Origin: Ursidibacter arcticus
GTDB taxonomy: Bacteria > Pseudomonadota > Gammaproteobacteria > Enterobacterales > Pasteurellaceae
Length of the DNA: 46,188 bases
Direction of reading: 5' to 3'
Assembly (NCBI RefSeq): GCF_009761375.1
Contig: NZ_LEKM01000131.1
Coordinates: 1-46,188 of the forward strand
A program made the translations under genes and the position numbers. The notes under the pieces were generated by a model. That model was not told where the DNA came from. It worked only from the letters and a program-made list of their open reading frames with translations, and ran no database searches. Below are positions 18,243 through 26,956 of this stretch, in pieces (position 1 is the first letter of the stretch; each line of letters starts with the position of its first letter).

Positions 18243-19214
18243 TTAAATCACATTTTTCTCAATATCCCAAATATCCTCACCAAATCGACGTATCCACCAA
18301 TCCAACATATCATTTTCTGCTACCGTTGCTTGAATTCGGTAATGTTCTTCAGACTGTTCCAAAATTTTTTGATCTTTCGATAATGGTGTCTCAGTTAAAT
18401 GAAATCCTGCAGATTGACTAATTGAAAAAGTTAATCGTACTTTATTCCCTGTTGTACCAAATCCTAAATACCCACTATCTAAATAATCGGTCAAATTAAA
18501 ATCATTTGGGCGATTAAATGTCATTGTCGAACACTCTGCTTTTTGAATACGGTGCAATGCTAATAAACGATTATTTTCATACCCTTCATAACGAACAATT
18601 AAATAAGTCGTTGCCCCTTGCTGTGCAATAGCTAACGGCATTACATTAGATTTTGATATGCGATTATGTTGATTTCTATATTCTATTTTTAACCAATGAT
18701 TCTGATATAGTGCAACACTCACTGCATTAAAAACATCAGCATTTATTTTTGCTGGAATCAGGGGCATACTTGTTGGAGTGCTGGCAATTTTATCCGATAG
18801 CCATTGTCGAGCGAGTTTCTTACTTTGACTACTATCTTGCTCAAGTTGCCGATGAGCGTGTTCGAAAAAAGGTTTCATTGATTGCATAATATTAGCAGGC
18901 AATAAATGCTTTAAATGCTGCTCTGCTAAAATCAAGACTAACGATTGCTGTTCACTTAATATAGGCAAATCAATCCCTTTTGCATTAACTTTCCATTTAT
19001 ACCCGTAGGGCTTAGTACGCATATCTCGTTCAATATCAAACTGCTCACTTAACTGATCTAAATTACGTTGAATCGTTCTAAGACTACGTTCAATCCCTCC
19101 TTGTGATAATTTTTGCCGAACTTCTTCTGCTGAAATATACCTATTTTTAGGCACTTGACGTAATAAAGCTAATTGAAATCCTGTCACTTCTGAATTTTTA
19201 GGGCGAAAAGACAT
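18243..19214 (-). CDS. WYL-domain transcriptional regulator
   Basis: A 323-residue regulator. An N-terminal winged helix-turn-helix of DeoR type (about 10-72; ISAEEVRQKLSQGGIERSLRTIQRNLDQLSEQFDIERD) is followed by a WYL ligand-sensing domain (about 150-235, with LKIEYRNQHNRISKSNVMPLAI and the segment YLIVRYEG) and a C-terminal WCX-like extension (about 245-320). WYL regulators often control phage defence, DNA damage or NAD-linked operons and sense nucleotides or single-stranded DNA. It is followed without gap by the truncated AAA gene. A palindrome at 19390-19406 in its upstream region is a candidate operator. Target genes are not known. Confidence 0.85.
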   Translation of the reverse strand: MSFRPKNSEVTGFQLALLRQVPKNRYISAEEVRQKLSQGGIERSLRTIQRNLDQLSEQFDIERDMRTKPYGYKWKVNAKGIDLPILSEQQSLVLILAEQHLKHLLPANIMQSMKPFFEHAHRQLEQDSSQSKKLARQWLSDKIASTPTSMPLIPAKINADVFNAVSVALYQNHWLKIEYRNQHNRISKSNVMPLAIAQQGATTYLIVRYEGYENNRLLALHRIQKAECSTMTFNRPNDFNLTDYLDSGYLGFGTTGNKVRLTFSISQSAGFHLTETPLSKDQKILEQSEEHYRIQATVAENDMLDWWIRRFGEDIWDIEKNVI

Positions 19215-19389
19215 AGTAACTTCTCCAAAGGTAAAGAAATAATAAGGTCAAAAATATGCTATAAATTATAGCAATCTCAAACCAATTTTTTACAAAAAAT
19301 CAAGCAAATCTAACCGCTTATTTTCTGTTATGTAGTATTTTTAGATAATCTAAACCATATATCAATGAGCGATAAATAAATACTTATTA

Positions 19390-19406
19390 GCGACACTATT
19401 TGTCGC
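19390..19406. promoter_or_regulatory. Perfect palindrome GCGACA-N5-TGTCGC, candidate operator
   Basis: A 6-bp perfect inverted repeat with 5-bp spacer (extended by TT..AA on one side) in the 373-bp region between the divergent WYL regulator and cobB. Its form suits a dimeric repressor and its position could control both directions. The regulator is inferred, not shown. The rest of this region is A/T-rich and holds only the remnant at 19455. Confidence 0.45.
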
Positions 19407-19454
19407 AATTAGCTTTATTATGTTATTGCAAGCGGAAATAACGAGGACATAAAA

Positions 19455-19578
19455 ATGAAAACCTATTTCCAAACTGAAATTATTAAAGCGATTTTTCAGC
19501 ACCCTAATTCAAGGGGAAGATATCCAATGCAAGCAAATGCAACAACCTGAGTTAGTGAATTTATATCAAGAAAAATAG
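19455..19578 (+). pseudogene. Internally deleted gene remnant upstream of cobB
   Basis: From ATG 19455 the frame reads MKTYFQTEIIKAIFQHP before going out of register and stopping at 19548-19550. The +1 frame then continues TLIQGEDIQCKQMQQPELVN to a TAG at 19576-19578, with a GGAGGAG ribosome site for cobB overlapping its end. The pattern looks like the first and last pieces of one gene joined by an out-of-frame deletion. I do not recognise the family. The ATG is preceded by AACGAGGACAT, a fair ribosome site. Its place just before cobB suggests it was once the first gene of a cobB operon. Confidence 0.45.
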
Positions 19579-19587
19579 GAGGAGACT

Positions 19588-20307
19588 ATGACAAAAAAAT
19601 TACCTAAAATCGTCGTATTAACAGGAGCGGGAATTTCCGCTGAATCAGGTATTCAAACTTTCCGAGCGTCTGACGGATTATGGGAAAATCATCCAATTGA
19701 TGATGTCGCCACGCCTGAAGGCTTTATGCGTAATCCTGAATTGGTTCAGCAGTTCTACAACGAACGCCGTCGCAAATTATTTGACCCACAAATTCAGCCT
19801 AACGCAGCACATATTTCACTTGCGAAACTGGAAGAAAAATTAGGCGAAAATTTCCTATTAGTTACACAAAATGTCGATAATTTACACGAACGTGCAGGAT
19901 CGAAAAATATTATTCATATGCACGGTGAATTGCTCAAAGCTCGCTGTGTATATTCAGATAAGGTCTATGACTGGGAAAAAGATATCAAAAATACCGATCG
20001 TTGTACTTGTTGTCAGCAGCCACGAGAACTTCGTCCGCATATTGTCTGGTTTGGTGAAATGCCATTTGAGATGGAACGTATCTATCAAGCTTTAAGCGAA
20101 TGCGATTATTTTGTTTCCATTGGTACATCGGGCAATGTTTATCCAGCAGCGAATTTTGTGAAAGAAGCGAATGCGTGGGGAGCTGGCACAATTGAACTGA
20201 ATCTTGAGAAAAGCGAAAAAGCTTCAGAATTTAAAACGGCTCGTTATGGCAAGGCCACAGAAATTGTTCCGAAATTTGTTGAAGCGGTATTGAAACAAAT
20301 TAGCTAA
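19588..20307 (+). CDS. cobB: NAD-dependent protein deacylase (CobB-type sirtuin)
   Basis: A 239-residue sirtuin that removes acyl groups from lysines using NAD+, releasing nicotinamide and O-acyl-ADP-ribose. Motifs are GAGIS (13-17), Tyr57/Arg60 in FYNERRR, which in class III sirtuins mark preference for succinyl-lysine, QNVDNLH (94-100), catalytic His112 in HMHGE, zinc ligands Cys120 with the CTCC group at 139-142, and the [12 protein letters not shown] nucleotide loop. It lacks the longer N-terminus of full-length E. coli CobB, as is common. A strong GGAGGAG ribosome site lies 6 bp before ATG. It is flanked on both sides by degraded small genes. Confidence 0.94.
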   Translation: MTKKLPKIVVLTGAGISAESGIQTFRASDGLWENHPIDDVATPEGFMRNPELVQQFYNERRRKLFDPQIQPNAAHISLAKLEEKLGENFLLVTQNVDNLHERAGSKNIIHMHGELLKARCVYSDKVYDWEKDIKNTDRCTCCQQPRELRPHIVWFGEMPFEMERIYQALSECDYFVSIGTSGNVYPAANFVKEANAWGAGTIELNLEKSEKASEFKTARYGKATEIVPKFVEAVLKQIS

Positions 20308-20312
20308 TTAAG

Positions 20313-20459
20313 ATGGCATAAGCATATACTAAACCACAAGAAGTCAAAATTACCACATTTAATAAATCTCGCCCCTATGTTTGTGAAAATTTAATGAGTA
20401 GATGGGCGAGAGATCGTATTTATGAAGCAATTGAGAAAAATTTAGAGCAAATGGAATGA
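20313..20459 (+). pseudogene. Small degraded ORF after cobB
   Basis: ATG 20313 is followed at once by a TAA (third codon), after which the same frame stays open to TGA 20457-20459, coding KITTFNKSRPYVCENLMSRW and ARDRIYEAIEKNLEQME. The composition looks protein-like (charged, amphipathic C-terminus), which suggests a small gene lost by an early stop; a start at the internal ATG would leave only 21 residues. I do not recognise the family. The rest of the 324-bp cobB-prfB gap holds only a weak GCTTGG/CCAAGC inverted repeat (20517-20544) and the prfB promoter. Confidence 0.3.
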
Positions 20460-20580
20460 ATGAATTTCTCAAGCAAAAATAACCTGAGGGCAATTACATT
20501 TGAAAAAACAGTTTGCGCTTGGCTTTATATTAAAAATACCAAGCATTGTATGCCAACAATCCCGCTTATTTTCCATCCTC

Positions 20581-20597
20581 TATAATTTCGCTATAAT
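20581..20597 (+). promoter_or_regulatory. prfB promoter -10 region
   Basis: Two TATAAT hexamers, 20581-20586 and 20592-20597, lie 35-51 bp before the prfB start. Neither has a strong -35 at 16-18 bp; TTTCCA (20570-20575) is the best for the second. Confidence 0.45.
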
Positions 20598-20631
20598 GCC
20601 ACTTTTAAAATCATATTAGATAGGAAAAACA

Positions 20632-21730
20632 ATGTTTGAGCTAAATCCAATCAAATCACAATTAGCCGATATGGCACAACGTACTGAAACACTTAGGGGG
20701 TATCTTTGACTTTGATCTGAAAGTCGAACGACTGGAAGAGGTCAATGCCGAATTAGAACAGCCTGATGTTTGGAATGATCCTGAAAAAGCACAAGCATTG
20801 GGTAAAGAACGTGTTGCATTAGAGTTGGTGGTTAATACAATCAGAGGTCTTGAGCAAGGTATCGAAGATGTAGAAGGGTTAATTGAATTAGCGATTGAAG
20901 CCGAAGACGAAACTACTTTCCAAGAAGCACAACAAGAAGCGGACGGATTAGAAGAAAAATTAGCAAATTTAGAATTCCGTAGAATGTTTAGTGGGCAACA
21001 CGATGCTGCCGATTGTTATGTCGATTTACAAGCTGGTTCAGGGGGAACAGAAGCACAAGACTGGACAGAAATGTTGCTGAGAATGTATCTCCGTTGGGCT
21101 GAAAGTAAAGGCTTTAAAACAGAACTTATGGAAGTTTCTGATGGTGATGTCGCAGGTATTAAATCGGCAACGATTCGAGTTTCTGGTGAGTATGCGTTTG
21201 GTTGGCTACGCACAGAAACAGGTATTCATCGTCTTGTGAGAAAAAGTCCATTTGATTCCAATAATCGTCGCCATACTTCTTTCAGTGCGGCTTTCGTTTA
21301 TCCTGAAGTCGATGATGATTTTGAAATCGAGATTAACCCTGCCGATTTGCGTATTGACGTTTATCGTGCCTCTGGTGCAGGCGGTCAGCACGTTAATAAA
21401 ACAGAATCTGCAGTACGAATTACGCATATGCCATCAGGTATTGTCGTGCAATGTCAAAATGGACGTTCTCAACATCAAAATAAAGACCAAGCAATGAAGC
21501 AGCTCAAAGCGAAGTTATATGAGATGGAGATGATGAAGAAAAATGCGGAAAAGCAAGCGATGGAAGAAAGTAAATCAGACATTGGTTGGGGAAGCCAAAT
21601 TCGCTCTTATGTCCTTGATGATTCTCGTATTAAAGACTTACGCACAGGTGTTGAAAATCGTAATACTCAAGCTGTCTTAGATGGCGATTTAGATCGTTTT
21701 ATTGAAGCGAGCTTAAAAGCAGGATTATAA
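20632..21730 (+). CDS. prfB: Peptide chain release factor 2, with programmed +1 frameshift
   Basis: The first 25 codons ([16 protein letters not shown]... ending RGYL) run from ATG 20632 to an in-frame TGA at 20707-20709. The site is classic: AGGGGG (20695-20700), three bases, CTT TGA C. Ribosomes slip from CUU to UUU and continue at GAC 20708-20710, giving a 365-residue protein, the same length as E. coli RF2. SPF at 205-207 reads stop codons and GGQ at 250-252 triggers hydrolysis, both at E. coli positions. Low RF2 slows termination at the UGA and raises frameshifting, so synthesis is self-regulated. lysS, which follows prfB in E. coli, is not here. Confidence 0.98.
20695..20710 (+). promoter_or_regulatory. 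RF2 programmed +1 frameshift signal
   Basis: Internal Shine-Dalgarno-like AGGGGG followed by TAT, then the slippery CTT and TGA-C. The 3-base spacing to CTT and the C after TGA are the conserved features known to promote frameshifting. Confidence 0.97.
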
Positions 21731-21804
21731 TCTCTTTTGTGCCTTATCTTTATTGAAGATATATTGAATCCCCTGCTTAAAATACAGGGGATTATGATTC
21801 TGAC

Positions 21805-22896
21805 TTATTTAACTCCTAGTAAAATACGGTCTGCAAATTTACCAATACTGATAGCAAAATTATTTGATTTATTCCAATCTAAAATCGTTCGGAAATTATT
21901 TGATACTAAGAAAGCCCTACCAACCTCTTGATTAGGACGAACTAACCATAATTTCGCATTATTTAATTTTGATAATTTCTCAACCTCCTGACCATTAGGA
22001 TAGGCTAAATAAACACCTAATGTTTGCCATTCAGCTAGACTTTTTGCTTTATGAGATTCAATACCAGAAAACACCATATCAATCGGTTTAGCTAACTTTA
22101 CTTCAACTCCCCAAGGTAGATTTCTATCCCAACCGACTGTTGAAAGATAAGTGGCAATAGAAGCAAATGCATCATATTCGTTCTTCCAAATGTCTTTTTT
22201 ACCATCATTATTACCATCTGCGGCATATTTTAAATAAGACGTTGGCATAAATTGGGTTTGCCCCATTGCACCAGCCCAAGAGCCTTTCATTTCACTACGA
22301 GAAATAGTATTACTATCTAACATTTTCATTGCATTTATAAACTCTTGTGTAAATAATTTCTCACGACGTCCATCAAAAGCCAATGTAGCCAAAACAGAAA
22401 GTACATCAAAATTCCCTTGATAACGTCCAAAGCTACTTTCCATACCCCAGAGTGCCATTAAATACTCTTTTTGTACGCCATATTTTTGGCTCGCATTTTC
22501 AAGCTGTGCTTGATATTTCCACCAACGATCTACAGCGATATTTACTTTTGCTTGAGTTAGTACTTTATTTAAATAATTAGTTACACCATTTGGGTTTGGC
22601 GGTGGAGGTGGTAAATTAGGATCACGTTTCTTTGCTGCTTGTTGCTGGTCTAGCTCAACAGCCCGTGTAATATAGTTAATTCCCATTTGGTTATTTAATG
22701 TTTTGTCCGATACACCTGCTCCAGCTGCTTTTTTCTTTAGAAAAGCGATATAATCATTAAAATTAGCCAGGATTCGGGGCTTTGTATAAGTTTCATCTAA
22801 AACCAATTCATCATAATGTTTCTTATTTGAACAACCTGCCAGTATGAGACAACTTATTCCTGTTACTGACAATAAACGAAATATATTTGACATCAT
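21805..22896 (-). CDS. mltB: Membrane-bound lytic murein transglycosylase B
   Basis: A 363-residue lipoprotein. The signal peptide ends in the lipobox LAGC with Cys22 as the lipidation site. The family 103 lytic transglycosylase domain has catalytic Glu153 in ALWGMESSFGRYQG, followed by GSWAGAMGQTQFMPTSYLKY and an EF-hand-like DGNNDGKKDIW loop. It cleaves peptidoglycan glycan strands with 1,6-anhydro ring formation, at the inner face of the outer membrane. A proline stretch near residue 96 separates the N-terminal part. It starts 24 bp after truB on the same strand, so it is probably the last gene of the rimP-truB operon. Two adjacent ATGs are possible starts. Confidence 0.93.
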   Translation of the reverse strand: MMSNIFRLLSVTGISCLILAGCSNKKHYDELVLDETYTKPRILANFNDYIAFLKKKAAGAGVSDKTLNNQMGINYITRAVELDQQQAAKKRDPNLPPPPPNPNGVTNYLNKVLTQAKVNIAVDRWWKYQAQLENASQKYGVQKEYLMALWGMESSFGRYQGNFDVLSVLATLAFDGRREKLFTQEFINAMKMLDSNTISRSEMKGSWAGAMGQTQFMPTSYLKYAADGNNDGKKDIWKNEYDAFASIATYLSTVGWDRNLPWGVEVKLAKPIDMVFSGIESHKAKSLAEWQTLGVYLAYPNGQEVEKLSKLNNAKLWLVRPNQEVGRAFLVSNNFRTILDWNKSNNFAISIGKFADRILLGVK

Positions 22897-22920
22897 TATT
22901 TCCTTTTTGCTTTTAGAATG

Positions 22921-23862
22921 TTAATTATTCACCATTCTACTTGGGCGAATAACATTATTAAGATCAACTTCTGCGACACCTAAAAACTGTTGTTGCTCAG
23001 AATATAATCTAACTTGCCCATAAACTTGTTGAGTATTTTCAAACTTGACCCTTTGACCATACCCAACAGCTTTAGTTTGCTCTGCTGTTAAATTTAAAAT
23101 AGGCAAACAATCAACTGCACTATCCATCGGAAGTAAATAGTTATCCATAGGTAAAGAAAAAGTATCAGTAAGCTCACCAAGCGGTTGCATTTCTGCAATT
23201 TTTTGCAACTCATCAATCGTTAGCATTTGATCGTTAGGGTAATTTGCAACAGCTAATCTTCTTAATACTGTAACGTGTGCACCACAACCTAATACTTCGC
23301 CCAAATCATCAACTAAAGTACGAATATAAGTACCTTTTGAACAATGCACTTCCAACGTTAAAAATGGGGCTTGATAATCAATAAATTGTAGTTCAAAAAT
23401 AGTAATTGGGCGAGCTTCACGCTCTACCGTAATACCTGCACGAGCATATTCATACAAAGGCTTACCTTGATATTTCAACGCAGAAAACATTGTTGGTACT
23501 TGTAAAATATCGCCTCTAAACTGTTCAAGAGCGGTTAAGATCTCTGACTCATTAACATTGACTGGGCGAGATTGCACGATTTTCCCTTCCGCATCTGACG
23601 TATCGGTTCTTTCACCTAATTTTGCGGTAACACGATAGCGTTTATCTGAATCCAACAAGAATTGAGAGAACTTGGTTGCTTCACCTAAACAAATAGGTAA
23701 CATTCCTGTTGCCAGTGGATCTAATGCCCCAGTATGCCCTGCTTTATTCGCTCGGAATAAACGTTTGACTTTTTGCATAATGTCATTAGAGCTAACACCC
23801 TCTGGCTTATCCAATAAAAAGACGCCGTGAATATCACGCCCTTTCTTTTTGGGTCTAGACAC
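22921..23862 (-). CDS. truB: tRNA pseudouridine(55) synthase TruB
   Basis: A 313-residue enzyme (E. coli 314) that makes the universal pseudouridine 55 in the T-loop of tRNAs. The motif [15 protein letters not shown] has the catalytic Asp at residue 48, as in E. coli. [14 protein letters not shown], the YEYARAGI motif and the [15 protein letters not shown] block follow. A C-terminal PUA-like region ends near [10 protein letters not shown]. It begins 2 bp after the rbfA stop, so the two are coupled. Confidence 0.96.
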   Translation of the reverse strand: MSRPKKKGRDIHGVFLLDKPEGVSSNDIMQKVKRLFRANKAGHTGALDPLATGMLPICLGEATKFSQFLLDSDKRYRVTAKLGERTDTSDAEGKIVQSRPVNVNESEILTALEQFRGDILQVPTMFSALKYQGKPLYEYARAGITVEREARPITIFELQFIDYQAPFLTLEVHCSKGTYIRTLVDDLGEVLGCGAHVTVLRRLAVANYPNDQMLTIDELQKIAEMQPLGELTDTFSLPMDNYLLPMDSAVDCLPILNLTAEQTKAVGYGQRVKFENTQQVYGQVRLYSEQQQFLGVAEVDLNNVIRPSRMVNN

Positions 23863-23864
23863 AA

Positions 23865-24248
23865 TTATTCCTCGTCGTTATGGCGGGCTTGATCTTTACG
23901 GATCACATTAGTCACTAAATTTGACATTCTCATTCCTTCTACAAGTGATTGATCGTAGAAGAATTTTAATTCAGGTACGATACGCAAACGCATTGCTTTA
24001 CCAACTAAGCTACGAATATAGCCAGAAGCATTATTTAACCCTTCTAAACCACGCGTTACCGCTGTTTCATCGTTATCAAATAAAAAAGTCACAAACACTT
24101 TGGCATAGGCTAAATCACGACTAATTTCAACATCAGATACCGTAACCATACCAATTCTTGGATCTTTCACTTCTCGTTGTAAAATAATTGCAATCTCTTT
24201 CTGCAATTCTTGTGCGACACGGTCGCTACGTTTAAATTCTCTTGACAT
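23865..24248 (-). CDS. rbfA: Ribosome-binding factor A
   Basis: A 127-residue KH-type cold-shock protein (E. coli 133) that binds the 30S subunit and is needed for maturation of the 16S rRNA 5' end. It opens [32 protein letters not shown] and carries the [21 protein letters not shown] core. The last residues (QARHNDEE) are the flexible tail. A 100-bp gap with a strong hairpin separates it from infB, longer than the other spacings in the operon. Confidence 0.95.
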   Translation of the reverse strand: MSREFKRSDRVAQELQKEIAIILQREVKDPRIGMVTVSDVEISRDLAYAKVFVTFLFDNDETAVTRGLEGLNNASGYIRSLVGKAMRLRIVPELKFFYDQSLVEGMRMSNLVTNVIRKDQARHNDEE

Positions 24249-24314
24249 TTATTTTTTCTTTCTAGATATAAAATTTATGGGTGGATTATTCCCACCTAAA
24301 ACGATGAGATAGAA

Positions 24315-24335
24315 CAGGGCGAATAATTCGCCCTG
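24315..24335. repeat. Perfect palindrome in the infB-rbfA gap
   Basis: CAGGGCGAAT-A-ATTCGCCCTG, a 10-bp perfect stem with a single-base centre, 13 bp after the infB stop. There is no T run, so it is not a standard terminator. It resembles hairpin A at 13029-13047 (GGGCAAAT/ATTTGCCC). It could stabilise the upstream mRNA or reduce read-through into rbfA. Confidence 0.6.
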
Positions 24336-24348
24336 CCTACTGTTATAA

Positions 24349-26937
24349 CTAAATCGTACGTTTAATTTCAACCACTTCAAAGACTTCGATTTGGTCGCCG
24401 ACTTTGACATCGTTGTAGTTTTTCACGCCGATACCACATTCCATACCGTTACGCACTTCGGATACGTCATCTTTGAAACGGCGTAAAGATTCAAGTTCGC
24501 CTTCAAAAATAACTACGTTATCGCGTAAAACACGAATTGGGTTATTACGTTTAACGATACCTTCCGTTACCATACAACCTGCGATTGCACCGAATTTCGG
24601 ATGACGGAATACATCACGCACTTCAGCTAAGCCAATAATTTCTTGTTTAAATTCTGGCTGTAACATACCGCTCATTGCTGCTTTGATCTCATTTAAGAGT
24701 TCGTAGATGATTGAGTAATAGCGTAAATCAATGTTTTCTGTTTCGATCACTCGGCGAGCTGTTGCATCAGCACGAACGTTAAAGCCGAGTACGATAGCAT
24801 TTGATGCTGCCGCAAGCGTTGCATCAGTTTCGGTAATACCACCTACGCCAGAACCAACCACTTTCACTTTTACTTCTGCTGTTGAAAGTTCGTTTAATGC
24901 TTGGCAAATTGCTTCCACAGAACCTTGTACGTCTGCTTTTACAATTACATTTAATTCTGCTACATCACCTTCTGCCATATTGGTAAACATATTTTCCAAT
25001 TTCGCTTTTTGCTGACGAGCGAGTTTTACATCGCGGAATTTACCTTGACGATATAGAGCAACTTCGCGTGCTTTTTTCTCATCACGCACAACGGTTGCTT
25101 CATCACCAGCTGATGGTACGCCTGAAAGACCTAACACTTCCACTGGGATTGATGGGCCTGCCGATTGAATATCTTTACCGTTTTCATCACGCATTGCACG
25201 CACACGACCGTATTCAAAGCCACAAAGTACAATATCACCACGATTCAATGTACCTGATTGAACAAGGATTGTTGCAACAGGGCCACGACCTTTATCTAAG
25301 TAAGATTCGATCACAACACCGCTTGCCATACCTTCTTTAACTGCGGTTAATTCTAATACTTCAGACTGTAATAAAATCGCTTCTAATAGGTCGTCAATCC
25401 CCATACCTTTCTTCGCAGAAACAGGCACAAATTGAACATCACCACCGAATTTCTCAGAGATAACTTCGTGTTGTAATAACTCTTGTTCAACACGATCTGG
25501 GTTCGCTTCTGGTTTATCAATCTTGTTCACTGCAACAACGATTGGGGCTCCTGCTGCACGAGCGTGCTGGATCGCCTCAATCGTTTGTGGCATTACACCA
25601 TCATCTGCTGCAACCACTAATACAACGATATCTGTTGCTTTCGCACCACGAGCACGCATTGACGTAAAGGCTGCGTGTCCTGGAGTATCTAAGAAAGTAA
25701 TCATCTTACCGTCATCTGTTTCAACGTGGTAAGCACCGATATGTTGAGTAATACCACCTGCTTCGCCCGCTGCAACTTTGGCTTTACGGATATAGTCAAG
25801 TAATGATGTTTTACCGTGGTCAACGTGTCCCATAATGGTAACAACAGGGGCACGAGTCACTTTTTCTGCGTGGATATCACGATCTTCTAATACAGATTCT
25901 TCAAGTTCGTTTTCTTTACGCAGAATAACTTTATGCCCCATTTCTTCGGCAACAAGCTGTGCGGTTTCTTGGTCAATCACTTGGTTAATCGTAACCATTT
26001 CACCCATTTTCATCATTGTTTTAATGATTTCTGTTGCTTTTACAGCCATTTTGTTTGCAAGTTCTGCAACAGTAATGGTTTCGCCAATCACAACATCACG
26101 GTTTACTGCTTGTACAGGTTTAGTAAAGGCTTGCTGTAATGCACTTCCTTTCTTACCGTGTTTGCCTTTTCCTTTAGCATCTTTTTGATTACGGCGATTT
26201 GCTTCACGCTCATTTTTATTTGATTCATCATCACGCCCACCTTTTTTCGCTTTCGCAACGCCATTTTTGCCACGTCCACGTCCACCTTCACTGCGGCGAT
26301 CAGAATCACGTTCCGCTTCTAACGCATAGCTTGAAGTAAAGCGGTCGTCATCAAAATCATCACTACTTTCACCTGCTTCTTCACGTGCAATTTCAGCTAA
26401 ACGGCGAGCATTTTCTGCTGCACGTTTTGCTTCCATTTCAGCTTTTTGACGAGCAAGCTCATCTTGTTTACGGCGTAATTCAGCTTCTTCTTTACGTTTT
26501 GCTTCTTTCTCTGCATCAACAACTTTTTCAACTTTCTGTGCTGGTTTAGCTTCAGCTTTTGGAGCAACTTTAGGCTGTTTATTTGGCATTACAGGTGGCT
26601 GATGAACTGCTTTTTTCGCTTCAGCCGCTTTATCTTCTTCAGCTTTCTTCGCTTCAGCTTGTTTTTGTGCCTCTTCAGCAGCTCTTAATTTTTCTGCCTC
26701 TGCTTTCTCTTTAGCTGCTTTTTCGGCAGCATCTTTCTCAGCTTGAGCTTTTAATTTTGCAGCTTCTGCTGCTGCGGCTTTTTTAGCTGCTTCAGTATCT
26801 ACTTTGCGTGATTTACGCACTTCAACCTGAACTTCTTTGCTTTTACCACCCGCTGTTGTACCGCTTACTGTTGTTTTTGTTCTACGTTGTAAACTTAATT
26901 TTTTTGGGGCATCCATTTTGATTTCATTATCACTCAT
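24349..26937 (-). CDS. infB: Translation initiation factor IF-2
   Basis: An 862-residue GTPase (E. coli 890) that places initiator fMet-tRNA on the ribosome. The N-terminal third (about 1-280) is a low-complexity Ala/Lys/Glu-rich domain that varies in length between species and accounts for the difference to E. coli; it includes a Lys/Arg/Gly-rich stretch ([16 protein letters not shown]). The G domain has [22 protein letters not shown], and NKIDKPEA, followed by domains G3, C1 and the C2 domain that binds fMet-tRNA (C-terminus ends [11 protein letters not shown]). The adjoining initiator tRNA gene and rimP-nusA context are the conserved order in gammaproteobacteria. Confidence 0.97.
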   Translation of the reverse strand: MSDNEIKMDAPKKLSLQRRTKTTVSGTTAGGKSKEVQVEVRKSRKVDTEAAKKAAAAEAAKLKAQAEKDAAEKAAKEKAEAEKLRAAEEAQKQAEAKKAEEDKAAEAKKAVHQPPVMPNKQPKVAPKAEAKPAQKVEKVVDAEKEAKRKEEAELRRKQDELARQKAEMEAKRAAENARRLAEIAREEAGESSDDFDDDRFTSSYALEAERDSDRRSEGGRGRGKNGVAKAKKGGRDDESNKNEREANRRNQKDAKGKGKHGKKGSALQQAFTKPVQAVNRDVVIGETITVAELANKMAVKATEIIKTMMKMGEMVTINQVIDQETAQLVAEEMGHKVILRKENELEESVLEDRDIHAEKVTRAPVVTIMGHVDHGKTSLLDYIRKAKVAAGEAGGITQHIGAYHVETDDGKMITFLDTPGHAAFTSMRARGAKATDIVVLVVAADDGVMPQTIEAIQHARAAGAPIVVAVNKIDKPEANPDRVEQELLQHEVISEKFGGDVQFVPVSAKKGMGIDDLLEAILLQSEVLELTAVKEGMASGVVIESYLDKGRGPVATILVQSGTLNRGDIVLCGFEYGRVRAMRDENGKDIQSAGPSIPVEVLGLSGVPSAGDEATVVRDEKKAREVALYRQGKFRDVKLARQQKAKLENMFTNMAEGDVAELNVIVKADVQGSVEAICQALNELSTAEVKVKVVGSGVGGITETDATLAAASNAIVLGFNVRADATARRVIETENIDLRYYSIIYELLNEIKAAMSGMLQPEFKQEIIGLAEVRDVFRHPKFGAIAGCMVTEGIVKRNNPIRVLRDNVVIFEGELESLRRFKDDVSEVRNGMECGIGVKNYNDVKVGDQIEVFEVVEIKRTI

Positions 26938-26956
26938 TATTCTTTCTCCTTAAGAT

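Noticed and set aside
20517-20544. Terminator hairpin GCTTGG / CCAAGC after cobB
   Set aside because: Only 6 bp of stem with a 16-base A/T loop and no T run. Too weak to call.
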